NCBI GenBank assembly: GCA_036377595.1
Contig: DASUYB010000006.1
Location: 1 to 64,000 of the forward strand
Direction of reading: 5' to 3'
DNA: 64,000 nt
Source: Longimicrobium sp.
GTDB taxonomy: Bacteria; Gemmatimonadota; Gemmatimonadetes; Longimicrobiales; Longimicrobiaceae
The translations under genes and the position numbers were made by a program. Under the pieces are notes generated by a model, which saw only the letters and a list, made by a program, of their open reading frames with translations, was not told the origin of the DNA and ran no database searches. Of the stretch, positions 44,103 to 53,018 are shown piece by piece (positions within the stretch are counted from its first letter, which is position 1; the number at the start of each line of letters is the position of its first letter).

Positions 44103-44588
44103 GCGCGGCGTGAGGATTGACGCCACGCGTCGAAGTCTCCATAAAATGGACGATCGAACGTACACTGCAGGAATGAATCATCTGCTACAAAAAAGAGGAC
44201 CAGCCTTGATCGGAAATTGAGCTGTGATTGTCACCAATTGTGCGACAGCGTAAATAGAGGTCATAACGTTCCTTCTGCGTGATCGAATCCCCTCCACATA
44301 CAAACGTTCCTTCCGCAATCGTTTACAAGTGGATCTGTAGACAAAGTGCTGGGGGTGGCGTGTTCGGCAAACCTTCCTTAGCTTCGGTCTGCCGCTCCGA
44401 AACGTGTCCGATCCGGCGCAACCCGAAACTGTGTTCTGATACGCGGACGGGCGGCTTCAGTCGAACTTACGGACAAACGCATGTTTGCTGAGACGCAGGG
44501 TGTGGACACCGTCCACCCGCGTCGTCCAACCCCACCACGGATCCGCGCACGGCGCATTTTGCGCCGCCGCGCGATCGGGAGGTGCAGC
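44103..44588. other. AT-richer intergenic region upstream of the YVTN-T2SS operon
   Basis: Clearly lower GC than its flanks, with runs such as aaaaaagagg and taaatagagg. It probably holds the promoter of the 46-kb-region secretion operon. The short frames here are not protein-like. A fragment resembling family C (gacgggcggcttcagtc) lies near 44446-44462. Confidence 0.5.
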
Positions 44589-46649
44589 TTGCGCCCGTTC
44601 AGGAACGTCGCCGTCGTCATCTCCGCCGCCGTGCTGTCCGCGCGTCCCCTCGCCGCGCAGGACCCGCACGCCGGCCACGCCGCCCATGCGGACACCTCCG
44701 CGCCCCGGGCCGGCGCTCCGTCCGCACATTCCCCCGCAACCGGCCACGCCGCGCACGCCGCGGCGCGGCCCGCGTCCACGCGCGCCGACGCCACGGCGGT
44801 GCGCGTGCTCCGCGCCGAGGTCGTCGCCCGCGGCGAGGGCGGCGGCGCGGCGGTGCAGGGCGGCGAGACGGAGCTGCGCGTGCGCGTCACCGACCCCGCC
44901 ACGGGGCAGCCGGTCTCGCGCCTCCTGCCCTCCGCGTGGATCGACGTGCGGCGGTCGGCGGGCGCCACGACGCAGCGCGAGTGCGAGCAGCGCATCGGCG
45001 CGCTGAACGAGAGCGCGATGATGGTGAAGCACGGACAGATCTCCCTGGCCACGCCGGTGGAGGACCTGAACGGGCACGTGCTGGCCGTGCTCGCGCGGCA
45101 GCCGGTGGTCGCCGTGATCGACCCGCTGAAGGGGTTCGGGCGCACGCGCCTGCTGGCCGCCGTCCCCCTCCCCGCGCCGGGCGCCGACTGGGCGTCGACG
45201 CCGGACGACCGCCTCCTCTTCGTCTCCATCCCCGACAGCGGGGTGGTGGCGGTGATCGACACGCACGACTGGAAGGTGCGCGCGCGCATCCCCGCCGGCA
45301 CGCGTCCGATGCGCGTGGCGATGCAGCCCGGCGGGCGCCGCGTGTGGGTGTCGACCGAGGGCGCCGAGCCGGGCGTGGCGGTGATCGACGCGGAGCGGCT
45401 GGAGGTCGTCTCGCGCTTGGCCGCCGGCGCGGGGCCGCACGCGATCGCCTTCTCCGACGACGGCGCGCTGGCGTTCGTAACGGCACGCGGCGCGGGGACG
45501 GTGACCATCGCGGACGCGGCGAGCGCGCGGGTGGCGGTGGTGGTGCGCACGGGCGACGCGCCGGTGGACGTGGCCTGGTCGCCCACGCTGCGCCAGGCCT
45601 TCGTCGCCAACCAGGGCGACGGGACGGTCGCCGTGATCGATCCCGCGCGCGGCGCGATGGTCGGCCGCATCCAGTTCGCGCCGGGGATCGCCTCCATCCG
45701 CTTCGCGCCGGAGGCGGCGGACGCGCACGCCGCGCACGGCGATGCCGACGCGGGGCCGCGGCCGGGCGGGCGGCTGGCCTTCATCGTCAATCCCCGCGCG
45801 GGGACGCTGGAGCTGTACGACGCGGTGACCCGGCGCAGCCTGCGCTCGCTGAGCGGGGCCGCGCAGGTGGACCAGGTCACCTTCACCTCCTCTTTCGCGT
45901 ACGTGCGCGCCGCGGGAACGCCGCAGGTGGCGATGATCCCCCTCGCCAACCCCACCGCGGGGGCCACGGGCGCGCACGACGCCTTCCCCGCGGGCGACCG
46001 GGCGCCGGGCGCGGTGGGCGACTCGATCGGCGACGTGCTCGTGGCCCAGCCGGGGATGCACGACGCGGTGTACGTCGCCAATCCCGCGGAGCGGATGGTC
46101 TACAGCTACCACTACATGGAGGGGATGCCCGTCCCCCACGGCGGGCTGACGACGTACGAGTACGTTCCCCGCGCGGTGCGCGCCGTCAGCCGCCGGCTGC
46201 GCGAGACCGAGCCCGGCGTGTACGCGGCCACCGTGCGGCTGGAGGACGCGGGCGACTACGACCTGGTGCTGCGCAGCGCCGACCCGCACGTCGTCGGCTG
46301 CTACGGCTTCCGCATCGCCGCCGACCCGAACCGCCCGGCGGGGGAGACGCTGACCGTGGAGGCGGCAGACCCGGCGCGGAAGCTCCCCGTGGGCCCCGCG
46401 ACGGTGCGGCTGAAGCTGGTCGGCCCCGGCGGCGCGCCGGTGGACGGCGTGGGCGACGTGCGGGTGACGCTGGCCGCGCCCGGCGGATGGCAGCGCCGGG
46501 TGGACGCGCGCGCGGCGGGCGGCGGCGTATACGAGGCGGCGGTGGAGGTCCCCGCGCCGGGGCTGTACGCCGCGGCGGTCGACATCCCCTCGCTGGGGGT
46601 GACGTCGCGCGGGCGGCGGCCGCTGTACTTCCAAGCCGAGGCCCGGTGA
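44589..46649 (+). CDS. secreted His-rich YVTN beta-propeller protein, coupled to gspE
   Basis: 686 residues from TTG 44589, preceded by GGGAGG at good spacing and opening on a clean signal peptide (RPFRNVAVVISAAVLSARPLAAQ). Directly after it is a His-rich segment (DPHAGHAAHADTSAP and further HSPATGHAAHAA). The middle is a seven-bladed YncE/cytochrome-d1-like propeller: GVVAVIDTHDWKVRARIPAG, PMRVAMQPGGRRVWVSTEG and VAVIDPARGAMVGRIQF. The last ~150 residues are two immunoglobulin/FixH-like beta domains. The stop overlaps the gspE GTG as GTGA. The role is unknown; the His-rich part and propeller point to extracytoplasmic metal or redox work. ATG 44481 is an alternative start, but it would bury the signal. 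Confidence 0.82.
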   Translation: MRPFRNVAVVISAAVLSARPLAAQDPHAGHAAHADTSAPRAGAPSAHSPATGHAAHAAARPASTRADATAVRVLRAEVVARGEGGGAAVQGGETELRVRVTDPATGQPVSRLLPSAWIDVRRSAGATTQRECEQRIGALNESAMMVKHGQISLATPVEDLNGHVLAVLARQPVVAVIDPLKGFGRTRLLAAVPLPAPGADWASTPDDRLLFVSIPDSGVVAVIDTHDWKVRARIPAGTRPMRVAMQPGGRRVWVSTEGAEPGVAVIDAERLEVVSRLAAGAGPHAIAFSDDGALAFVTARGAGTVTIADAASARVAVVVRTGDAPVDVAWSPTLRQAFVANQGDGTVAVIDPARGAMVGRIQFAPGIASIRFAPEAADAHAAHGDADAGPRPGGRLAFIVNPRAGTLELYDAVTRRSLRSLSGAAQVDQVTFTSSFAYVRAAGTPQVAMIPLANPTAGATGAHDAFPAGDRAPGAVGDSIGDVLVAQPGMHDAVYVANPAERMVYSYHYMEGMPVPHGGLTTYEYVPRAVRAVSRRLRETEPGVYAATVRLEDAGDYDLVLRSADPHVVGCYGFRIAADPNRPAGETLTVEAADPARKLPVGPATVRLKLVGPGGAPVDGVGDVRVTLAAPGGWQRRVDARAAGGGVYEAAVEVPAPGLYAAAVDIPSLGVTSRGRRPLYFQAEAR

Positions 46650-48139
46650 TCGCCCCGCTCGCCGCGGCCAGCGGCCCGGTGCGCGCGGACGAGCTTCCCG
46701 CGCAGGACTTCCTCGAGGACGCCCGCCTCCTCCCCCGCGAGCGGGCCGGGGGACGGCTGCGCGTGGCCTTCTCCGGCCGCCCCGATCCCCAGGCCGTCGC
46801 CGAGCTGGAGGTGCTGTTCGGCCTTCCCGTGGAGCTGGAGCCGGTGGCCGAGGCCGAGCTGCTGGACGAGATCCGCCGCGCCTGCGGCCAGCCCACCGCC
46901 GCGTCCTTCGCCGCCGGGCTGGGCGTCGACGGGGTGGTATCGACGGGAGATGCCGATCTCGTCGCGCACGACCTGGAGGAGATCGCCAACCAGGCGCCCG
47001 TCGTCCGTCTCGTCAATCTCCTCCTCGCCGAGGCGGTCGAGGCGGGCGCCAGCGACGTCCACCTCGAGGCCGAAGCGCGGGCGATGCGGGTGCGCTACCG
47101 CGTAGACGGCGTGCTGCAGGACGCGCCGTCGCCGCCTCCCCATCTCCGCGCCGCCGTGGTCAGCCGGCTGAAGATCATGGCCGAGCTCGACATCGCCGAG
47201 CGACGGATGCCGCAGGACGGCCGCGTGCGGCTGCGCACGGCCGAGCGCGAGCTGGACGTGCGCGTCTCCACGCTGCCGACGCTGCACGGCGAGTCCGTCG
47301 TCCTGCGCCTGCTGGACGTGGAGGGGCAGCGCTTCGACCTGGCCGGACTGGGGATGGCGGACGACACGCTGGCCGCGCTCCTGGGCTTCGCGGCGCGGCC
47401 GCACGGCGTGCTGCTGTCGACGGGGCCGACGGGGAGCGGGAAGACGACCACGCTGTACGCGCTGCTGGAGCGCATCCGCACCGGCGGCGAGAAGATCGTC
47501 TCGGTCGAGGACCCGGTGGAGTACGAGCTCCCCGGCGTGGCCCAGGTCCCCGTCCACGCGCGGCTGGGGCTCACCTTCGCGCGGGCGCTGCGCTCGATCC
47601 TGCGGCAGGACCCCGACGTCCTCCTCGTCGGCGAGATGCGCGACCCGGAGACGGCGGAGATCTGCATCCAGGCCGCGCTCACCGGCCACCTCGTCCTCTC
47701 CACCCTGCACACCAACGACGCGCCCGGCGCGCTGACCCGGCTCGTGGACCTGGGCGTTCCCGACTACCTGGTCGCGTCGACGGTGCAGGCGGTGCTCGCC
47801 CAGCGCCTGGTCCGCCGTGTCTGCCCCGCCTGCGCGGAGGCGGTGGCACCGGATTCCGCGGTGGCGCGGGAGATGGCGGCGGCGGGGTTCGCCGCGGACC
47901 GGGTGCTCCGGGGGCGTGGCTGCGGGGCGTGCCGGGGGACGGGATATCGAGGAAGGACGGGGATCCACGAGTTGCTGACGGTGGACGACGGCCTGCGCGC
48001 GGAGCTCCTCCGCGCGCCGGGGACGGACGGGCTGCGGCGCGTCGCCCTCGCGGGGGGGATGCGGCCGCTGCGCGCGGACGGCTGGCGGCAGGTGGCCGCC
48101 GGCGTCACCACACCCCAGGAAGTGCTGAGGGTTGCATGA
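46646..48139 (+). CDS. gspE: type II secretion ATPase GspE
   Basis: 497 residues from GTG 46646. A short N-terminal GspE-N domain precedes the ATPase. Walker A is GPTGSGKTTT (Lys266), the Asp box is VSVEDPVEYELPGV, Walker B is DVLLVGEMRDPETA, and the His box is LSTLHTNDAPGAL. A zinc tetracysteine of two CxxC pairs (CPAC and CGAC) follows. It powers pseudopilus assembly from the cytoplasmic face. It is translationally coupled at both ends (YVTN gene upstream, gspG ATGA downstream). Confidence 0.95.
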   Translation: MIAPLAAASGPVRADELPAQDFLEDARLLPRERAGGRLRVAFSGRPDPQAVAELEVLFGLPVELEPVAEAELLDEIRRACGQPTAASFAAGLGVDGVVSTGDADLVAHDLEEIANQAPVVRLVNLLLAEAVEAGASDVHLEAEARAMRVRYRVDGVLQDAPSPPPHLRAAVVSRLKIMAELDIAERRMPQDGRVRLRTAERELDVRVSTLPTLHGESVVLRLLDVEGQRFDLAGLGMADDTLAALLGFAARPHGVLLSTGPTGSGKTTTLYALLERIRTGGEKIVSVEDPVEYELPGVAQVPVHARLGLTFARALRSILRQDPDVLLVGEMRDPETAEICIQAALTGHLVLSTLHTNDAPGALTRLVDLGVPDYLVASTVQAVLAQRLVRRVCPACAEAVAPDSAVAREMAAAGFAADRVLRGRGCGACRGTGYRGRTGIHELLTVDDGLRAELLRAPGTDGLRRVALAGGMRPLRADGWRQVAAGVTTPQEVLRVA

Positions 48140-48783
48140 AGATGGACCGGCTGGAGCTGTCCGAGATCGTGGAGCGCATCCTGTCCGCGCCGCCGCGCCC
48201 CGCCCACGCCATCGCCGCCGAGCGCAGGGCGCACCTCGACGCGGAGCCGTCCCCCGAACCCGGGCGCAGGGCGCAGCTCGACGCGGAGCCATCCCCCGAC
48301 CCCGAACCCGGGCCGCAGGCGCCGCACGGCCGCCACTGGCCCGCCGCGCTCCGGCAGCGCCGGCCGCTGATGGGCTTCACCCTGATCGAGGTGCTGGTGG
48401 TGATCGTGGTGATCACCGTTCTCGCCACCCTCGTCGCACCCAACGTCTTCCGCCACGTGGGCGGCGCGAAGGAGGCGACCGCGAAGACGCAGCTGGAGAT
48501 GCTGGGCTCGGCGGTGGACGCGTACCGGCTGGACAACGACGAGTATCCCACCACCGAGCAGGGGCTGGCCGCGTTGCGCGCCCGCCCCGCCGCCGGCCCG
48601 GCGCCGCGCAACTGGCGGGGGCCGTATCTCCGCCGCGACGTGCCGCTGGACCCGTGGGGGCGCCCCTACCTCTACCGCAGCCCGGGCGCGGCGAACCCCG
48701 AGGGCTACGACCTGCTGACGCTGGGCCGCGACGGCCGCGAGGGCGGCGACGGCGAGGACGCCGACGTGCTGGGGTGGAAGTAG
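48136..48783 (+). CDS. gspG: major pseudopilin GspG with an unusually long leader
   Basis: 215 residues from ATG 48136, overlapping the gspE stop. The prepilin site is near residue 78 (RRPLMG/FTLIEVLVV), so the leader is ~78 residues instead of the usual 5-10. It carries a tandem repeat (RRAHLDAEPSPEPG then RRAQLDAEPSPDPEPG). The mature part is standard: hydrophobic helix, KTQLEMLGSAVDAYRLDNDEYPTTEQGL, then DPWGRPYLYRSPG and a GREGGDGEDADVLGWK calcium loop. ATG 48369, just before FTLIE, would give a leader too short for the peptidase. Without GspG no pseudopilus forms. Confidence 0.9.
   Translation: MKMDRLELSEIVERILSAPPRPAHAIAAERRAHLDAEPSPEPGRRAQLDAEPSPDPEPGPQAPHGRHWPAALRQRRPLMGFTLIEVLVVIVVITVLATLVAPNVFRHVGGAKEATAKTQLEMLGSAVDAYRLDNDEYPTTEQGLAALRARPAAGPAPRNWRGPYLRRDVPLDPWGRPYLYRSPGAANPEGYDLLTLGRDGREGGDGEDADVLGWK
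48223..48312 (+). repeat. tandem coding repeat in the GspG leader
   Basis: Two units of 42 and 48 bases, starting cgcagggcgca(c/g)ctcgacg and ending cccgaacccggg. The second has six extra bases. Near-identity implies a recent duplication. Confidence 0.85.
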
Positions 48784-48788
48784 CCGCC

Positions 48789-50000
48789 ATGCCCGCCTTC
48801 GCCTGGCGCGCCGCGACGTCCGCGGGCCGCACCGTCCGCGGCGTGGAGGACGGCGACACCGCCGCCGCCGTGGAGCGGCGCCTGGGCGAGCGCGGGCTGT
48901 TCGCGCTGGAGGTGTCGCCCGCGACGGCGGCGGCGCGCGCGGAGGAACGGCCGCGCGCGGCGTTCCGCGGCCGGCGCGCGGACGTGGCGGAGGCGGTCCG
49001 GTATCTCGCGACGCTGCTGGAGGCGGGCTTTCCGCTGGACCGCGCGCTGGCCGCCGTCAGCCGCGTGGTCGCCCGGCGCGACGTGGCGGCGGCGGTGCTG
49101 GAGGTGCGCGACCGGGTGCGCGGCGGCGCGCGGCTGGACGAGGCGATGGCCGCGCACCCGTCCGTCTTCCCGCGCTTCGCGGTGGGGATGGTGCGCGCCG
49201 GCGAGCGCGGCGGGACGCTGGCGCCGGCGCTGGACCGGCTGGCGGGACAGATGGAGCGCGACCTGGCGCTGCGCTCGAGACTGGCCTCGGCGATGGTCTA
49301 TCCCGCCGTCGTCGCCGCGGCGGGGGCGGGCGCGCTGGGGGTGCTGTTCGCGTGGGTGCTGCCGCGCTTCGTGGCCCTGCTGGCCGACACCGGCTCCGCC
49401 ATCCCCCGCTCCACGCAGCTGCTGCTGGACGCGGGGAAGTTCGCCGCCGCGTGGTGGTGGGCGCTCCTCCTCGCGCCGCTGGTGGTCGCGGCGGTCGTGG
49501 CGGGGGTGCGCTCGTCGGACGAGGGGCGCGCGGGGGTCGACCGGGTGCTGCTCTCGATCCCGATCGTCGGGGGACTGCGGCGGCGTGCGGCGGCGGCGCG
49601 GCTGGCACGGACGCTGGCGGCGCTGCTGGAGAGCGGGCTGCCGATCCTGGGCGCGCTGGAGGTGGCCGCCGCCAGCCACGGCGACGCCGCCGTCGCCGGC
49701 GAGGTGCTGCGCGCCCGCGAGGACGTGCGCGCCGGCGACCGGCTGGCGGCGGCGCTGCGGCGGAGCCCCGCCTTCCCCTTCCTCTTCGTGCAGATGGTCG
49801 AAGTCGGGGAAGACGCCGGGCGATTGCCGGAGATGCTGGAGCGCGCCGCCGCCGCGATGGAGGGCGAGCTGGAGCGCGGGCTGGACCGGCTCCTCCGCCT
49901 GGTCGAGCCGGTGATGATCGTGTTCTTCGGCGTGCTCGTCGGACTCGTCGCGCTTTCGCTCCTGCAAGCGATCTACGGCATCCGGCCGGAGGGGCTGTGA
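48789..50000 (+). CDS. gspF: type II secretion inner-membrane protein GspF
   Basis: 403 residues starting MPAFAWRAATSAGRTVRG, the usual GspF opening. It contains two T2SSF helical domains (RYLATLLEAGFPLDRALAAV and LARTLAALLESGLPILGALE) and three membrane segments (around 170-190, 220-245 and the final VMIVFFGVLVGLVALSLLQAIYGI). It forms the central platform that couples GspE to the pseudopilus. It starts 5 bases after the gspG stop. Confidence 0.93.
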   Translation: MPAFAWRAATSAGRTVRGVEDGDTAAAVERRLGERGLFALEVSPATAAARAEERPRAAFRGRRADVAEAVRYLATLLEAGFPLDRALAAVSRVVARRDVAAAVLEVRDRVRGGARLDEAMAAHPSVFPRFAVGMVRAGERGGTLAPALDRLAGQMERDLALRSRLASAMVYPAVVAAAGAGALGVLFAWVLPRFVALLADTGSAIPRSTQLLLDAGKFAAAWWWALLLAPLVVAAVVAGVRSSDEGRAGVDRVLLSIPIVGGLRRRAAAARLARTLAALLESGLPILGALEVAAASHGDAAVAGEVLRAREDVRAGDRLAAALRRSPAFPFLFVQMVEVGEDAGRLPEMLERAAAAMEGELERGLDRLLRLVEPVMIVFFGVLVGLVALSLLQAIYGIRPEGL

Positions 50001-50003
50001 GGC

Positions 50004-50075
50004 GGACGGGCGGTTGAAACCGCGGCACCGCGGCAACAACGGCCCGAAGTCCGCCTTCGCGGACTCTCGAGGCGG
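50004..50075. repeat. dispersed repeat, family C-like copy 4
   Basis: acgggcggttgaaaccgcgg opens it, then gaagtccgccttcgcggact forms a hairpin. It lies in the 261-base gap between gspF and gspL. Confidence 0.6.
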
Positions 50076-50138
50076 GCATTCGTGTGGGACCGCGTCCGCC
50101 GGTGCAGGCCATAACGACAGTCGTTTGCACGTAGACGA

Positions 50139-50203
50139 AGTTCTCCCCCGCCCCTGCGAAGCGGGGGAGGGGGGCGGGGGGAGGGGGCCAGCCGCGGTCG
50201 CGA
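50139..50203. repeat. GC-rich palindrome, family B copy
   Basis: gttctcccccgcccctgcga pairs with gcgggggagggg, then the tail ggggggagggggccagccgc. It is the second repeat in the same gspF-gspL gap, directly after the family C copy. Confidence 0.7.
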
Positions 50204-50261
50204 AGATGTCGGTAATTCGCACCAATGCAGCAATGCAGGTACGCAGTAACGGAGTGATGTA

Positions 50262-51671
50262 ATGATGAGCGGACCCCGACCCACACGCGGGTTCCACATT
50301 CGCCCCGCGCGCCTGGCGCTGGCGCTGGCGCCCGACCACCTGGTGGCGGTGCGGCTGCGCGGGCTGCTGGCGCCGCGGCCGGCCGAGGTGCTGTCGTGCC
50401 CGCTGGCGCCCCCCGAGGTGGACGGCTGGCCGGCGCTGGAAGAGGCGCTGCGCGACCTGTCGCGCGAGCTCGGCGTGGCGCGCGGCACCGTCGACGTCGC
50501 GCTGCTGCGGCGGCTGGCGCACGCGCGCGTCCTGCCGCTGCCGCCCGTGCGCCGCGGCGAGCTGGCCGCACTGGTCCGCCGCGGGGCGCGCCGCCACTTC
50601 GCGGTGCGCGACGAGGCGCTGGTGGCCGACGCCGTGCGCCTCCCCCTCCCCCACGCGGGCACGCTCGCACCGGCGCTGGCGGCGTGCGCGCCGGCCGCGC
50701 TCGCGGAGACCATCGCCGCGGCGTGCGCGGCGGCGGGGTTCCGCGTGGGGACGATGGTGCCCGCCGCGGCGGCGCTGGCGGCGGGCGTCCGCGCGCTCGT
50801 TCCCTCCGCGCGCTTCGGGCGCACCGCCGTCGTCGCCTGCACCGCGGCCGGGCCCGAGCTGCTGATGCTGGCGGCGGGGCAGCCCGCGCGCATCCAGCCC
50901 CTCGCCGCGTCCACATCTCCCGAATCCCCCACGCTTTCCGACCGCGTCCTCGCCGCGCTGCATGGGGACGAGGAGCTGGCGGCGTGCACCGTCGTCGCCG
51001 TCTGCGGGGCCGAGGACGGCGCGGCGGAGGTGCGCGAGGCGCTGATGGACGACGAGCGCTTCGCCGGGCGCGTCGCATCTTCCCACGCGCTGAAGCGGCT
51101 TCCCGCCGAGGCGGTGATCGCGCTCGGCGCCGCGCGCGCGGGCGGCTCGGCGCCCGCGCTCCTTCCCGAATCCATCCTCGTCTCCCGAACCAGATCCGCG
51201 AAGCGGCGGGCGATCGCCTTCTCCGCCGCGTCCGCCGTGCTGCTCGCGTCCGCCGGGGCGATGCACCTGGACGGCGTGCGGCGCGAGGTGGCGGCGGTGG
51301 AGGCGCGGCGGCGGGAGATCCGCGAGCCGGTGGGCGACGCGCTGGAGGCGCGCGCGGCCGTGGAGCGCGTCCGCGGACGGCTGACGACGCTGGCCGCGCT
51401 CGAGGCCGCGTCGCCCGCGTGGACGGGCGAGATCGCCGCGCTGGCCCGCGCGCTCCCCGACTCGGCGCATCTCCGCACGCTGACCGCGGACTCGGCGGGG
51501 ATGCGGCTGGCGGGGGTGGCGCGCTCCGCATCCGCCGTCGTCCCCGCGCTGGAGGCCAGCCGCCGCTTCGAGCGCGTCTCCCTGGCCGCGCCCGTCCGCT
51601 GGGAGCAGGGCGACGCCGGCGAGCGCTTCGACGTGGCCGCCTTCCGCGCGCCGCAGGGGAGGCAGAGATGA
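50262..51671 (+). CDS. gspL: GspL-like (PilM/PilN-type) secretion protein
   Basis: 469 residues. The N-terminal ~290 residues have the actin-like/PilM-style alternation (LALALAPDHLVAVRLRG; GRTAVVACTAAGPELLMLAAG), a single membrane helix near 314-330 (AIAFSAASAVLLASAGAM), and a C-terminal ferredoxin-like GspL/PilN periplasmic domain with LRTLTADSAGMRLAGVARS. It links GspE to the membrane platform. Assignment is by position and architecture more than by sequence identity. The stop overlaps gspM. Confidence 0.78.
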   Translation: MMSGPRPTRGFHIRPARLALALAPDHLVAVRLRGLLAPRPAEVLSCPLAPPEVDGWPALEEALRDLSRELGVARGTVDVALLRRLAHARVLPLPPVRRGELAALVRRGARRHFAVRDEALVADAVRLPLPHAGTLAPALAACAPAALAETIAAACAAAGFRVGTMVPAAAALAAGVRALVPSARFGRTAVVACTAAGPELLMLAAGQPARIQPLAASTSPESPTLSDRVLAALHGDEELAACTVVAVCGAEDGAAEVREALMDDERFAGRVASSHALKRLPAEAVIALGAARAGGSAPALLPESILVSRTRSAKRRAIAFSAASAVLLASAGAMHLDGVRREVAAVEARRREIREPVGDALEARAAVERVRGRLTTLAALEAASPAWTGEIAALARALPDSAHLRTLTADSAGMRLAGVARSASAVVPALEASRRFERVSLAAPVRWEQGDAGERFDVAAFRAPQGRQR

Positions 51672-52327
51672 GCCGCATCTCCATCACCCCGCGCGACCGC
51701 AAGGCGATCACGGTCGGCGCGGCCATCCTCGTTCCCGGGCTGATCTGGGCGTTCGCCGTCTCCCCGTATCTCCATGCCCTGCGGTCGGCCGAGTCGAAGC
51801 TGGGAGACGAGCGGCGGCTGCTGCGGCGCGAGCTGGAGCTGCTGGCCGAGGCCAGGGGCTATCCCGCCGCCTTCGCAGACGGGGCGAAAAAGCTGCTCGC
51901 CGTCGCGCCGCGGCTGACGGGGGGCGACGACGACGCGGCGGCGGGGGCGGCGGTCGCGGGCTACGTCCGCCGCCTGGCGCAGATGGGCGGCGCCAACGTC
52001 ACCCGCGTGGACCCCGCGCCCGTGCGCGACGCCGGCGGCGGCATCACCGCGCTCCCCGTCGCCGTGACGGGAGAGGCCGACCTGGAGGGGGTGATGAACC
52101 TCCTGCAGCTGCTGGAGACCGGCCCCAAGCTGGTGCGCGTGGACGAGCTGAAGATCGAGGCGCAGGACGGCCCCGTGGCCGCCGGCGCGGCGTACGCCCC
52201 CACGCCCTTCTTCGTCGCGGCGGGCGGGGGGAGCGAGGTGATCCGCTTCTCCTTCACCGCGACGGGATACACGCTGGCGACGGGGAAGCCCGTCCCCGCG
52301 GCGGACAGCGCGGAGGCGGGGCGATGA
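51668..52327 (+). CDS. gspM: GspM-like secretion protein
   Basis: 219 residues, ATG 51668 overlapping the gspL stop. The N-terminal membrane helix is ITVGAAILVPGLIWAFAVSPY, followed by a coiled coil (LRSAESKLGDERRLLRRELELLAEARG) and a periplasmic ferredoxin-like domain (GYVRRLAQMGGANVTRVDP). This is the GspM/PilO pattern. It stabilises GspL. It overlaps gspC by four bases (ATGA). Confidence 0.78.
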   Translation: MSRISITPRDRKAITVGAAILVPGLIWAFAVSPYLHALRSAESKLGDERRLLRRELELLAEARGYPAAFADGAKKLLAVAPRLTGGDDDAAAGAAVAGYVRRLAQMGGANVTRVDPAPVRDAGGGITALPVAVTGEADLEGVMNLLQLLETGPKLVRVDELKIEAQDGPVAAGAAYAPTPFFVAAGGGSEVIRFSFTATGYTLATGKPVPAADSAEAGR

Positions 52328-52848
52328 GCGCGCTGGCGCGGTGGACGCTCGCGGCGCGCGTCGCGGCCGCGGCGCTGGCGGGATCGGCGGCGCTGGCGGT
52401 GACGACCTTCGCCGCGTGGCGCCAGGTGGAGCCGCTCCCGCCCGCCCCGCGCGCGGAGAAGATCGCGGCGATGCCCGAGGTGCGCGTCCCCCGGCGCGAC
52501 GCGTCGGACGGCGTCGTCCTCGCCGCCGTCGCGCGCGACCCCTTCCGCGCGGACCGCAGGCGGCCGCCGGGGCGCTACCGCATGCCCGGCGAGCCGGCGC
52601 CCGCGCCCGTCGACGCGCCGCAGCTTCCCGTCACCCAGCCGCCGCCCGTGTACGCCTACCGCCTCCTCGGCACCGTCGTGCTGGAGAGCGGCGGGCTGGC
52701 GGCGCTGGCCGGGCCCTCGGGCGAGGGGAAGATCGTCAGGCTCGGGCAGCAGATCGACCAGTTCCGGCTGGTGCGCGTGACCCCCGGGAGCGCCACCCTG
52801 GCCGGAAGCGACACCACCCTCGTCCTGCGCACCGGAGGCTCGGAGTGA
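52324..52848 (+). CDS. gspC: GspC/PilP-like secretion protein
   Basis: 174 residues with an N-terminal membrane helix (AARVAAAALAGSAALAVTTFAA) and a Pro-rich linker containing RDPFRADRR. A small HR-type beta domain follows, with YRLLGTVVLESGGLAALAGP, KIVRLGQQIDQFRLVRVTPGSATL and LRTGG. The beta domain normally binds the secretin N-domain. No PDZ domain is present, so it is shorter than classical GspC. Confidence 0.75.
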   Translation: MSALARWTLAARVAAAALAGSAALAVTTFAAWRQVEPLPPAPRAEKIAAMPEVRVPRRDASDGVVLAAVARDPFRADRRRPPGRYRMPGEPAPAPVDAPQLPVTQPPPVYAYRLLGTVVLESGGLAALAGPSGEGKIVRLGQQIDQFRLVRVTPGSATLAGSDTTLVLRTGGSE

Positions 52849-52902
52849 ACCCCAACGCGGCTGGAGATCCGGTGCGTCTCGCCCGCTCTCGTGCTGAGCC
52901 AG

Positions 52903-52973
52903 CGATAGATCCTTCGGCCTGCAGGCTACGGCGCCGACGCAGCTTGCGGTCTGGCCGGCCTCAGGATGACGTC
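52903..52973. repeat. dispersed ~70-bp repeat, family D copy 2
   Basis: The same block as 1003-1073, with identical ends. It sits in the 170-base gap between gspC and gspD, in an otherwise tightly packed operon, so it was probably inserted there. Confidence 0.7.
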
Positions 52974-53018
52974 CATCGGGACGCCGTGCGGTGCACCTGC
53001 CGGACACCCGGATTCAGG

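Noticed and set aside
44279-44491. 70-codon plus-strand frame before the YVTN gene
   Set aside because: Lies in the AT-richer promoter region, with no ribosome site and no recognisable features.
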